From Brachypodium distachyon (lineage: Eukaryota > Streptophyta > Magnoliopsida > Poales > Poaceae), in contig NC_016134.3 of NCBI RefSeq assembly GCF_000005505.3, positions 36,704,150 through 36,768,149 on the forward strand: a stretch of DNA of 64,000 bases. The letters are read 5' to 3'. Positions 10,901 through 21,000 of the stretch are shown here, in pieces. The notes under the pieces are model-generated. The model was not told the origin of the DNA, made no database searches, and saw only the letters and a program-made list of their open reading frames with translations. Every line of letters begins with the position of its first letter. The stretch's first letter is position 1. The translations under genes and the position numbers were made by a program.

Positions 10901-13900
10901 ATCAGTCTAATCTCAGGATATCTAAATGTTTAACTCCCTTATTATGAGCTGCATGCCTTGTAAACACCATCTATCTGGTTTTCTAATTTTGAAGCCATAT
11001 TTTGCAGAGTGATGACGGCACTGTGCCACTTCTATCAGTACCACGTAGTTCAATATCAGAAAATCCTTTTACGAGCCTTCTCCTTTGTTCTTGTGTACAT
11101 TCCAGTGTCTTCACCTTCGAGAGAAACACTGTGTTATGGTGCCAGAATCTGACCTTAGAGGTAAATGGTGTCATCTTCTTTATTTGACACCCAGTGGAGG
11201 CATTTTTGTGCCAAATCAAAGAAGACTTTGTACGCATGTTTGTGGATATTTGCCATGATCTCTTCCCTTCCCCCCTTCATGTTCCTCTCACACACATGCT
11301 CACTCATAATGTATTATGTGCTTGACCAAGTCTCCGGAAACTGTTCTATGTATCCTTTTTCTTTGATCTATTAGGAATTTTCTAACTGTTGCTTTAGATG
11401 CATCTATGACCCATTTTAAGCAGTTATATGACTATATCAAACACTACCGCTTGCTGGACTCCATAGTATTTAACATTCTTATGGATCGCTTCTGCAATTA
11501 GTAATTCCTTGTTGCTCATTTCAGCGGTTACGTTAAATTATCATTTTGATTTATGCAGTGGTTGTCAGCAGTGGAGTTTGCACTTCTGAAGGGTCGTCAT
11601 CCGCTTATCAAAGACGTGGATATGACTATTAACCCATCTAAAGGTCTAGCATTCGTTGAATCTCAACCGAATAATAATGTCCCAAAAGACAATAATTTCC
11701 AGGAGCAATCTCAGTTTATTTTCTATAATAATGTTCCACATGGGATAAATGGGCTGCTCACCGATTCTGCAAATGGGTATTCTGGCGCCGAAGTACTAGA
11801 AAGTGGGCTGTTAGAAGATAATAGTGATATAGACAGGATAAGGCAAGTTGCAGATGAAGAGGAGTCAGGAGAGAGTTCTGAAGATGTCGAAGAAGGTCAT
11901 GTACTACAATCAGCAAGTCTTGTGATGCATATGCTGGATGCTACAATGCCTGGTACTCTGGATGATGATCAAAAGAAGAAGGTAAGGCAGATTTTGTAAA
12001 TAATATCTGGTTTTGTTAAAATTATTCATGCATTATAGCATTTTATTGCTGAAATATAGGTCAGACATTGAACATTCGAAGTTATTTTGTTGCTCAATGC
12101 ATAATTCGATTATTGCGAATCTTAGCACTTGAACAGGATCCTGCATAAACAAACACTACGATTTACAGTAAACTCGACATAGATTTCTTAACACATTTTA
12201 ACTAGAGATGCATACTGTTTGAATGATTCTTCCACCTATATTTTAGGAAATTTCCTGTGAGAGATGTCAGCTACTGTAACTTTCCTGCTATCATCTGACA
12301 CATACTGTGTTTGTATAAACTAAAATTAATGAGGTTCTACTTTGGAACACAAATTTGCGTGCTATGGTCTCATGAGGAATACACCAAGCTCCTTACACGT
12401 TTCTTTCTTTTCGTAAGGTTATGGTGGCAGTGGAGCAAGGTGAATCTCTTGTGAAAGCTCTAGAAGAAGCTGTACCTGAGGATGTGCGTGGAAAGCTTAC
12501 AGCTTCTGTGACTGAAATTTTACAATCTAAACGAGAAAATTTTAACTTAGATGCCTTAAAGCGGCTTGGCTGGACAAGGTCAACCACCAAGAGAGTGGTC
12601 CAAGAAAAGGTCAAAGAGTCGGCTCATGGAAGTGGACTTCAGGATGTCAAAATGCTTGATCAGCACAGAGGTGTTACATCCACTGATGAGGGAGACCAGA
12701 AAGATACTAATTTGACCTCAAGCGAGAATAACCCTGGAGAGGGTATTGATTTTTCGCAAGGAAAGTCTTGCCAAGCTTCTGGGCCTGTTGGAACTGGAAT
12801 CGAAATGGCAAATGAACAGACACAGCTCAACAAATCAGAGAAAGATAGCTCTGGAATAAATGAAAGCAGTGAAGAGCAGCACATGATCGATCAGGGCAGT
12901 GAAACAGCTCCAAAGCATGTTTCTGATGATCAACCAACAGTCAACTCAAATGGGGCTCCTAGTGAGCGAGTGCAGTCAGCTGATGTTACAGCAGAGCAGA
13001 ATCCACAGTCCTATGTGATAGAAAAAGAGGGTGATGCAGTTAGTGCCAATGTAGATGAGGTTGAACATGATGTTATTGACCAGAACATGCAAGTGCCTAA
13101 AACAGAAGAATCGAAACCTCCCACAGTTAATGTGACACAGGCACTAGATGCCTTAACTGGATTTGATGACTCAACACAAATGGCTGTCAACAGTGTATTT
13201 GGAGTTCTCGAAAATATGATTGACCAGTTTGAAAAACAACATGACGCTGAGAATGGGGACACTTCTGATGGAATCACTGTTGAACCTTCTGTAGATGAGA
13301 CAGAGTCTGATGTGCTGGTCGATGTGGACACTGTGTCAATTGGAAGGAACAAAAATCAATCATCATCTGATGAACCAGAACATAGCATTTCTGTCGAAGC
13401 TTCCATCATGCCTGAAGATCACACTTTTGGTGAGAGAAAATCCAATTTAAGCATCATTCCACCTTCTAAAGGAAAGATGAGGAATTCTCAAAGAAATATA
13501 TCTGGAAACCATGTGGATCGTGATGTTACAAAGTGGCCGAGTGGCTCACCTGATTATTTATTGGATATAGCTGCCAACCCTTACTTGAAGGTGCAGTACG
13601 CTTTGTACCTTCACGACGTTCTTTCTACACAACTGAAACTGCAATCACCACATTTGAATTCGGCAACTGAACTTCTCCTTGATCCACAAGAGGGTAAATG
13701 GAAACTTGCAGATCAAATGCACAATGTGCATAACAACATTTCTAAATCTGACAAAAATAGTGGCATCGAGGAAGAGATCAAACATGCAGCTTCCTCCCAA
13801 GCTCCATCTAGGACAGACAATGTTATTTTGCAACCCCACTCGGTTCTGGGAAATTTTGCTGACACTAAAAGCAAGGTAAATGAAAGGTTACCTGGTAGTG

Positions 13901-16900
13901 CTCTGAAACAGACACTCACGTACTTCATTACTGATGAATTATCAAATGCCCTCAAAATTGAAGTTGGTCGCAAACTAGGGATAAAAAATGCAGAGCAACT
14001 TCAAAGAAGTCTTGCACGTGATGTCAAACGACTCGCTGCTCAAGTTTCTAGAAATATTGTGCTTCACAGTGAGTTATACATAGCAACAAGTGTGCAGAGG
14101 AATCCAACAACTGTGAAATTTGGTGTGATTCATGGAGAAAATGTTGTTGAAGCTGTATCAACGGCAGTTCAGCAATCTCATGATCTGAGAGATGTTCTTC
14201 CAGTGGGTGTCATAGTTGGTGTAACTTTAGCGTCTCTGAGAAATTACTTCCATGTCGGTGTGTCTAAGCATGATAACCTTACAAAAGCTGCAGTCAAGTC
14301 AGGAATTTTAAATGAGGATCTTATTATTCAGGATACTGATGAAGAAAATATGGATAATCCATCCCCAAGAAAAGAAGCTAATGTAGATCCTTCCACCAAA
14401 AAAGAAGTAAATATAGATTATCAGTTTGAAGAAAATGTTGAGCTCAAGCAGCAGGAGATAACAAGGTCAGAGGGTAAAGGAATGATGGTTGGGGCTGTCA
14501 CGGCTGCCCTGGGTGCTTCTGCCTTCGTAGCACATCATCAAGTAAGGAAATCATGCCTTAAAGTTGCCTTTTTTTTTTTTAATTTGGTCACTTGTTTTGT
14601 ATTTTTGATGAATAATTTAAGACTTTAGGCTATATGCATCTCGTGTGCAGGGGTAATAAAGCTTCCGTTATCTAAAAAGTGGTTACATTTTGTTCATAAT
14701 TCTGTGGGAGTGCGCGCATGTGCGTGCCATCAGGCCATGTTTAAAAGTTACTTGTATAACGATGCAGAGTCTTATTTCTACAATTCTCCTTTTCCTTAAA
14801 TGAAACACATGGATCCTCAAGTCAGCCCAGCATTTTGTTTGAACATGGTCCAATATCTCGTATGGACTAGTTGTCACTTGTCACAAGTATAGAGATCACA
14901 GAGTTTGATCCTTATAGCACATTCCTTGTTACACAAAAAATTGACGCCCATTGTATATTTGAGTTATTCTTAATTCCTAATTCTTGTTCTTGAAATATTT
15001 TCTTTAATTCTTTTTGTCTAACAATGCGTATCTTTTTATATCTCAGCAAAAGACGGCTGAAGAGCATGGTAGCATGTATAGCACCTCAACATACTCTCAG
15101 CATAGTCTTGACGAAACTGGACAGGAAAAGAGCCAGAATAACTTAATGAGCAGTTTTGCTGAGAAAGCCATGTCCATTGCAGCCCCTGTTGTACCGACGA
15201 AAGGTGATGGTGGGGTTGATCAGGACAGGTCTGTTTAATATTCACATTTCATTTTTTTCCTTTTTATTCTCTGTTGTCTCTTGAATACTCTTATCATGTC
15301 TGACTTCCGCAAGCAGGCTGGTTGCTGTTCTAGCTGAACTAGGACAAAGAGGGGGGATTTTGAGATTTGTGGGGAAAATCGCTCTGCTCTGGGGAGGTAT
15401 TCGTGGTGCTATGAGCCTGACTGACAGGCTCATCTTGTTCTTACATATCAGGGAGCGCCCCTTATTTCAGAGGTTAGTCCGTCCAAGCTCTTAACTCTTC
15501 AGAAAAATATTCGAACAGAGAAAAAACATAATTTAAATGTTATCAGGTGTAACCAATAGTTAACAAGTCCTAGTTTCTTTTGGTTCAGACTAGGTTCAGT
15601 TATATGGTTTTGTTTCATTAATTTTCAGCTAATTTCATCCTCTTTTACACTATGATTGATGTTTTTCATTCTATGGGTACTGAAGGAGTCGTCCTCGAAC
15701 TTTTCATTTCAGCCAGTAGCTTTTACAAATTTTGCATGTCATGTAATTGCACTTCTATAGTAACAGAACTTATGACCATTTTTTAAATACAACAGACGGC
15801 CGCAACCTTATGTTTTAAGCATTGCAGGCATTAGCAATGAGTGGCTCACTCTAGAATGACTGTTATTTGATCAATGGTTTAGTTTAACTTGTTCTCCTGC
15901 TGCAAGTCTTGTGTGAAATCTTAAATACTGTCCCCATCGCATACAATATTAAATCTGTTATACCTTTTCATAGTTTATCATGTTGTGCTTAACTCATCTT
16001 TCCAAAATTTTAGGATCCTGGGATTTTCCTTCATGGTACTTGTTCTATGGTCTCCAGTTGTGATTCCTCTGTTGCCAACACTTGTTCAAAGTTGGACAAT
16101 AAACGCTTCAGCAGGAATTGTTGGAGATGCTTGCATCGTTGGCCTATATGTATCTATAATGATACTTGTCCTGCTATGGGGAAAAAGAATACGTGGCTAC
16201 GAGAATCCAGTTGAGCAATATGGGATGAATCTTGCATCTCCATCAAGGGTATAATTATTGCTTAGTCTCGTGTACAAAGATTTGTTGATTACTCCTGGCA
16301 TATAAATTGATAGCTTAACCTTTCACTGCAGCTGCAAGAATTTTTTCAAGGTCTTGTCGGAGGTGTGGCTGTTGTTTGTTTGGTGCATTCAATAAGCATT
16401 TTACTTGGCTTTGCAACTTTTCGAGCAGGGTCATCTTCACTACTAGCTAGACCCTTTGATCTTCTTAAATCTTCAAGTAATGTATTGTTGCTAGCTCTTA
16501 GAGGGTTTATGACAGCAACTAGCATTGCTGTGGTGGAGGAAGTGGTTTTTAGATCATGGCTTCCAGAAGAAGTTGCTGTTGATCTTGGTCACTACCATGC
16601 CATTCTGATATCGGGAGTTACTTTTTCTCTAATTCACCGGTATGTCCATTCTAGCCACAATCCCTTCTGTTATTTCACTACTTATAATTTAGTACGCAGT
16701 TCAATTAGTGCTGGTAATTCTCGAGGCAGCCATTAGTAAATTTGGTATCTATAAGACTATAACCCACCAGCAACTGAGCATGATTTGGGAGGCAATATCA
16801 ATGACATTGGCAGATGTCTCTGTGATGGGAGCGGAGTGGGCACAAAAGAGAACGAGTGGAGTAGACTTTTTTTTTGGTTTATGGTGAGTGGACTGTAGAA

Positions 16901-18067
16901 GTGGCCAACCCTACAGATTAAAGCTTGATTTCACCCCTGTTGGCAAACAAACTACCTTCTTGCAGCAACCTCGAAAGATATCTTCAATGCTCTAAATATG
17001 GCAATTGGTGGCGGCGGTCCGCTACCTTTGAACTGGCCTGCCTCTTGTTAGGCCTCGCAATAATAATCGCATGAGAAGGGTATAGATGATTTGGTTTGAT
17101 TTGATACAAATGATATTATGATCTTTTTAAATATGTATACTTTTTTTTATCCATAGCAACGCGCATGCTTTGTTCTAGCTAATTATAGTGGATTACAGTG
17201 GGAGGTCGAAGAAGTGAGGTTGGCGGTTACGGCAGCGAGAAATGGCGTCAGAGCCGTGGCTTGACAGAGAGAGAGGATGGCCCCCCAACCAACCAACAAA
17301 CCGCTTAGCTTGCGACCCATGCCTAGTCCTGTCCAGTGGGCCGTGGCAGACTGACCTTGCGCTTACCGTGATGGTTGGCCCGTGAACTTCCATCCAGGTT
17401 GCCCACTCCAGTGCATATAGATTACAGAGAGACCTGTCCTTAAAAAATACACTTGGGAGTCTGGAGCTTATAGATCGCAGCTCAAACACAACACTGCAGA
17501 GCAGAGCACTGCTCGTTGGTACACTACAAATTAATCAGTATCTATGTTCACAAAAATGCAGGCACAATTTATTTGAAATTTCTTAGTAGTAGTACATAAC
17601 ATCTCAGTACAGATATACAGAGTATCTTACAAGTTTTGCTGTTAGTTTCTGATATAAAAGGTTTAGGCCACAGTTCATGTGTGGGTTGATGTATGTCTTT
17701 TGTCCATATGCAAACTTGATTCAGTGGTGCGACCAAGCAACAAAAAATGCTAACGCTCTTACAAATGAATGGCAGGTCTCTACCTTCAGTACCAGGTTTC
17801 TTGCTACTTTCGCTAGTGCTTTTTGGACTTAAACAAAGAACCCAAGGGAATCTCGCTGCACCAATTGGCCTGCGGTCCGGAATAATGACTGCTAGTTTTC
17901 TAATACAAAGCAGTAGCATTATTACATTCAAACCTGAGACTCCTTTCTGGATGATTAGTACCTACCATCTGCATCCTTTTGATGGTGCTATTGGATTAAG
18001 TATTTGTGCTTTACTTGCTATCCTTTTCTTCCCTCAAAAACCTGTCCAGGACACTTTTGTGTCGTGA
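7925..18067 (+). CDS. EMB8-like alpha/beta-hydrolase fused to CPBP (CAAX-protease-like) membrane domain, 11 exons, 1699 aa
   Basis: Exons: 7925-8688, 10047-10323, 10655-10840, 11008-11160, 11559-11981, 12418-14541, 15047-15228, 15317-15472, 16014-16248, 16332-16639, 17776-18067. All introns are GT-AG and the 5100-nt CDS closes in frame. Residues 1-95 are Ala/Ser/Pro/Arg-rich and plastid-targeting-like. Residues about 195-470 form the hydrolase-like domain (MNPRGCGGSPLT, then GVGWGYGANML, then PVLFIQSDDGTVPLL). The nucleophile elbow reads GWGYG at 285-289, with Gly in place of Ser, and no GGH histidine motif is visible, so hydrolase activity is doubtful. Exon 6 encodes a 708-residue acidic, Ser/Gln-rich linker. 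The C-terminal part (about 1370-1699) has hydrophobic helices with the CPBP motifs EEVVFR (1569-1574) and FSLIH (1598-1602). CPBP proteins are intramembrane proteases or scaffolds. Large hydrolase-CPBP fusions occur in other plants; I recall Arabidopsis At2g03140 but could not check it. The start is the first in-frame ATG. Confidence 0.92.
8943..9102. mobile_element. MITE in intron 1 of the hydrolase-CPBP gene
   Basis: A 160-bp stretch starts CTATTTCTCATTCGAC and ends GTCACCTGAGAAATAG, giving 16-bp imperfect terminal inverted repeats. The same TTATTTCTCAGTCG end motif recurs near 35456, so this belongs to a small family present several times in the window. I saw no convincing target duplication. 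Confidence 0.5.
9508..9590 (-). mobile_element. SINE-like (tRNA-derived) head with Pol III box motifs
   Basis: On the minus strand the sequence contains TGGCTGATTTGG, an A-box-like element, followed about 35 nt later by GGTTCAAGCCC, a B-box match. It does not fold as a proper tRNA: there is no acceptor pairing and no anticodon arm that I can draw. It sits in intron 1 of the gene above. A tRNA-derived SINE head is the best guess. Confidence 0.3.
9868..9937. repeat. Short direct duplication in intron 1
   Basis: A roughly 30-bp unit (TTTCATGCACCTCTTTATTC and TTTCACGCACCTCTTTATCC, each followed by AGGAAC) occurs twice, 38 bp apart. It is intronic with no evident function. Confidence 0.6.
16748..17178 (+). 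mobile_element. Possible small Helitron in intron 10
   Basis: It begins TCTATAAGACTATAA after an A (16747), resembling grass Helitron 5' ends (TCTATACTACTATA). It ends AACGCGCATGCTTTGTTCTAG, resembling the 3' consensus AACGCGCGGGC...CTAG. The base after CTAG is C rather than the expected T, and the terminal hairpin is poor, so this is a decayed copy at best. Confidence 0.33.
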
Positions 18068-19840
18068 GAATTAGGAGGATGTAAAAGGCACCCTTGACGT
18101 GAGTTCCAACAAAGATGTTGTCATGTCTATAAAATCTAGGTAAGCACTGAAGGGTTGCTCTGGTGTGCCATGTTAGAAGTGCAGCTCAAATTGTTGATGC
18201 ATTGCAAGTTGCTTGCTGCCAAAAAGAGCACCTGGTTTGCTCCTCGATTACACTGAGGGGTGCTGCTAATGGATTTGGGGCTGTAACGGATGTACAGACG
18301 GGATTCATGCCTGCCAAACTTTTATACTCTATTTTCTGGATTTTGTATGGATGGAATAGTAATTGTCGTGGCAACAAGATACACTCCAAACGGGAATGAA
18401 AATTTTCATTTGTAAGGTACGTATGTTAACTACAATTATATTTTTGTTCTTGTCTTCTAAATTATTAATTAACTGAACTCTCCTCAATGCTATTGTGAAT
18501 GCAGTTGGGGCAATATAAACTAACCAAGAAGTTGGATATGCTCTTTGCAAAAGAAGAAGTTGGATATGCGTGGTAAAGAAACTAGCAGATGTGGATATTG
18601 AAATTAGTGCTTTGCCATTTTGCTGTGCATAATGTTCCATGCTGACTGATTGACTTGTAGGTTTGGTCTGTAGATTTCATTAGTCTCCTTTTGACACCCC
18701 GTTTTGAATTTTGGAACGCAAGCACGCGCAAGTTTTGAGGTAGCAATTTTTGACAACTCATACCACATGTAGAAAACAGTTACATAAAGAGTCAGCTCAT
18801 ATATCCACCCACAGTTGTATACTACTTCCTCGGTTCCTCCACTCAATGAGAAGCTAGCGTCTACTCTGTAATGTTGACTGGAAGTGTAATGTCAGTATGT
18901 CACCCCTATTTGTAGAACAATCTGTTGATATCTGCCAGGGATATAGTCTCAATAATTTCATTTCTTTTTCTTGTGTTGTATTGGCTCAGAATTTATCAAT
19001 CGAAGGAACTGTAACTCTTGTTTAGAGATACAAGCAAACTAGAGAAAGAAAGCTTGGCCCCTGAACATGGATTCATTCCAATAGAGAAAAACAAAGGCGA
19101 AACCACTATTTTCGAAATGTCAGGACAAAAATCGGAATGTGGGTTATACTCTTTTTCCCTCGGTCATTTTTCTCGCATGAGATTCCATGTATGCGCACTT
19201 TCTCCACTTTCTTCAGGTGTTTTCTTCCCCTTTAAAAAAAAAACTAGCTAAAATGCCGGTCCGGTCGAACGGAACAACAAAATAAAATGCTACATTAAAA
19301 ACATGCATCAAAACCTCTCTTTGCTCTTCTTTAAGGAAACCAAATATCCCTTTTCTGGTTTTTTCTGAAGATTATGTCTCTATACTCTACTCTCTCAAAA
19401 TAGAACAATACATTTCCTTTTAAAAATATAACATCACCCGGTCAAAAAAGTTTTGAGACGTAATTACTTAATTTTTTAGTTCTCTCCACTATCTCACTTC
19501 ACCTGTTAAAACAAAGAGTTAGAAGAGCAACAAATTTTCGTTTATGAGTATATACATTTGATTATTTTGTTGAGTATGTCTATTCTGATTTTTTGCTGGT
19601 TTTCTGAAAGAGCTTATCAATATTATCAAGCCTAATTAATAAACTGGCAGTGCACGTGTAATTTTTTTTCCAATTATTTTCTCAAGTTGTTCGGCAGATC
19701 TGGCTCGTGGGCAGTTCAGACGACTTGACATCGTTGGCCTCTCGGCTATCTATATGCTCGTAATCCTGCCTCTGCATGTGACGACTGGAGTCCGTCTTAT
19801 ATGGCCGGCAAGTATTAAATGTGGCAACTCGCTCTCGAAC
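18068..19840 (+). other. 3' flank of the hydrolase-CPBP gene and gene-poor DNA
   Basis: The first several hundred bases are probably 3' UTR, but no polyadenylation site can be fixed by eye. Short open frames near 18163-18399 and 19018-19251 are not supported by composition or similarity. From 19250 on the DNA is AT-rich and featureless. Confidence 0.4.
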
Positions 19841-19945
19841 ATCCGACCCAAATGGGTAGGATATGGGTCGACGTTTACGCCCATGGGTATACCCGAAGAT
19901 TAATCATGGGTAGGGTATGGGTATAGGTTTATACCCATGGATTAC
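19841..19945. repeat. Degenerate ATGGGTA-rich tandem repeat
   Basis: The words ATGGGTA, ATGGGT and ACCCATGGG recur about eight times in roughly 100 bp (for example TAATCATGGGTAGGGTATGG and TTTATACCCATGG). It abuts the 5' side of a LINE fragment and may be a local expansion or the tail of another element. Confidence 0.5.
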
Positions 19946-20745
19946 ACGATGGGTCGCGCAGTTAACAAACACCTGATCCCTGTCCTCCGGTTCAACGATA
20001 GAACTGCCACTGCCAATGATGAAAAGCTCGAGCTCGCCCAAGAATATTTTGAAGGCATATTCGGGACGGTGCCCCGTAGATACTGCCGTCTCAACCTTGA
20101 TGAAATTGAGATCCCCTCGGTGCCTGCTTTTCATGACAGTGCTTTGGAAGCTCCTTTTTCCCGTGACGGAGTAAAGAATGCTATTTCGGCGATGCCTTCT
20201 GATCGTGCCCCAAGACCAGACGGCTTCTCCAGGCTTTTCAATAAACTCTGTTGGGAGATCATTGCTGAAGATGTCTTGGCGGCCCTGAACCTTCTTCACA
20301 AAGGAAATTTTCAGAATTTCAGGCGACTTAATGGTTCCAATTCTGCTCCCTAAGAAAGAGAACACCCCTTGACATTTAGGAATTTTGACCGATCAGCTTG
20401 ACCCACGGGTTCTCCAAGATTTTCGCCAAGATTCTTGTCTGTCCCCGCAGCTCCCCTCCTTAATCTCCAAGGCTCAAAGTGTATCCGTTCAGTCCAGGAG
20501 CATCCATGATAATTTTAAACTGGTTGCCAACTCTCTCAATTTCATGCACCGAAAGGACATGTCCACTACTCTGATCAAAATCGATATATCAAAAGCCTTC
20601 AACACTTTGTCCTGGGAATTCTTGATTGAGATTCTTCTCCGCAGGGGCTTCGGCCCTTGTTGGCGCAGCTGGATCTGTGGCCTCCAGCCTCCTTGCTTCT
20701 TCTCACACTTCAATGATGATGAATGGGGAGAGGAGGGCCCCAATT
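19937..20745 (+). pseudogene. Broken LINE (L1-like) reverse transcriptase fragment
   Basis: Translated pieces match the non-LTR retrotransposon reverse-transcriptase pattern. First comes FSRDGVKNAISAMPSDRAP with PDGFS (about 20155-20235, matching the usual AI..MP.DKAPGPDGF). In another frame come ISLTHGFSKIFAKIL and RSIHDNFKLVANSLNF, then LIKIDISKAFNTLSWEFL and RRGFGPCWRSWI (about 20495-20690). The segments lie in different frames with stops between them, and both the endonuclease and the rest of the polymerase are missing. This is a 5'- and 3'-truncated, frameshifted relic. The YADD box, RNase H region and poly(A) tail are not seen. Confidence 0.8.
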
Positions 20746-20750
20746 TGTTT

Positions 20751-21000
20751 GTACGATGTTCTAGCTTTGTCCTAATTCAAATTTCTTAAAATTTGACCAA
20801 ATTTATTGAAAAACATACTAATACCTACAATAGCAAATAAGTATACTATGAAGATATATATCAATGAAAGATTTGATAAAACTAATTTAGAGTCGTATTC
20901 CGTAGATGTTAGTAGAATTTTCTATAAAATTGGTCAAACCTTAAGACTTTGACTTAGGACAAAGGTAAAACATCTTACATTTAAGAACGGCCGGAGTACC
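20751..21000. mobile_element. MITE of about 250 bp (Stowaway-like style)
   Basis: The left half (TTTGTCCTAATTCAAATTTC, then AAAATTTGACCAAATTTAT) is the inverted counterpart of the right half (ATAAAATTGGTCAAACCTTA, then GACTTTGACTTAGGACAAAG). The right end reads GAACGGCCGGAGTAC, a diverged form of the common CGGAGGGAGTAC end. The left outer end is eroded. It lies just downstream of the LINE relic. Confidence 0.7.
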
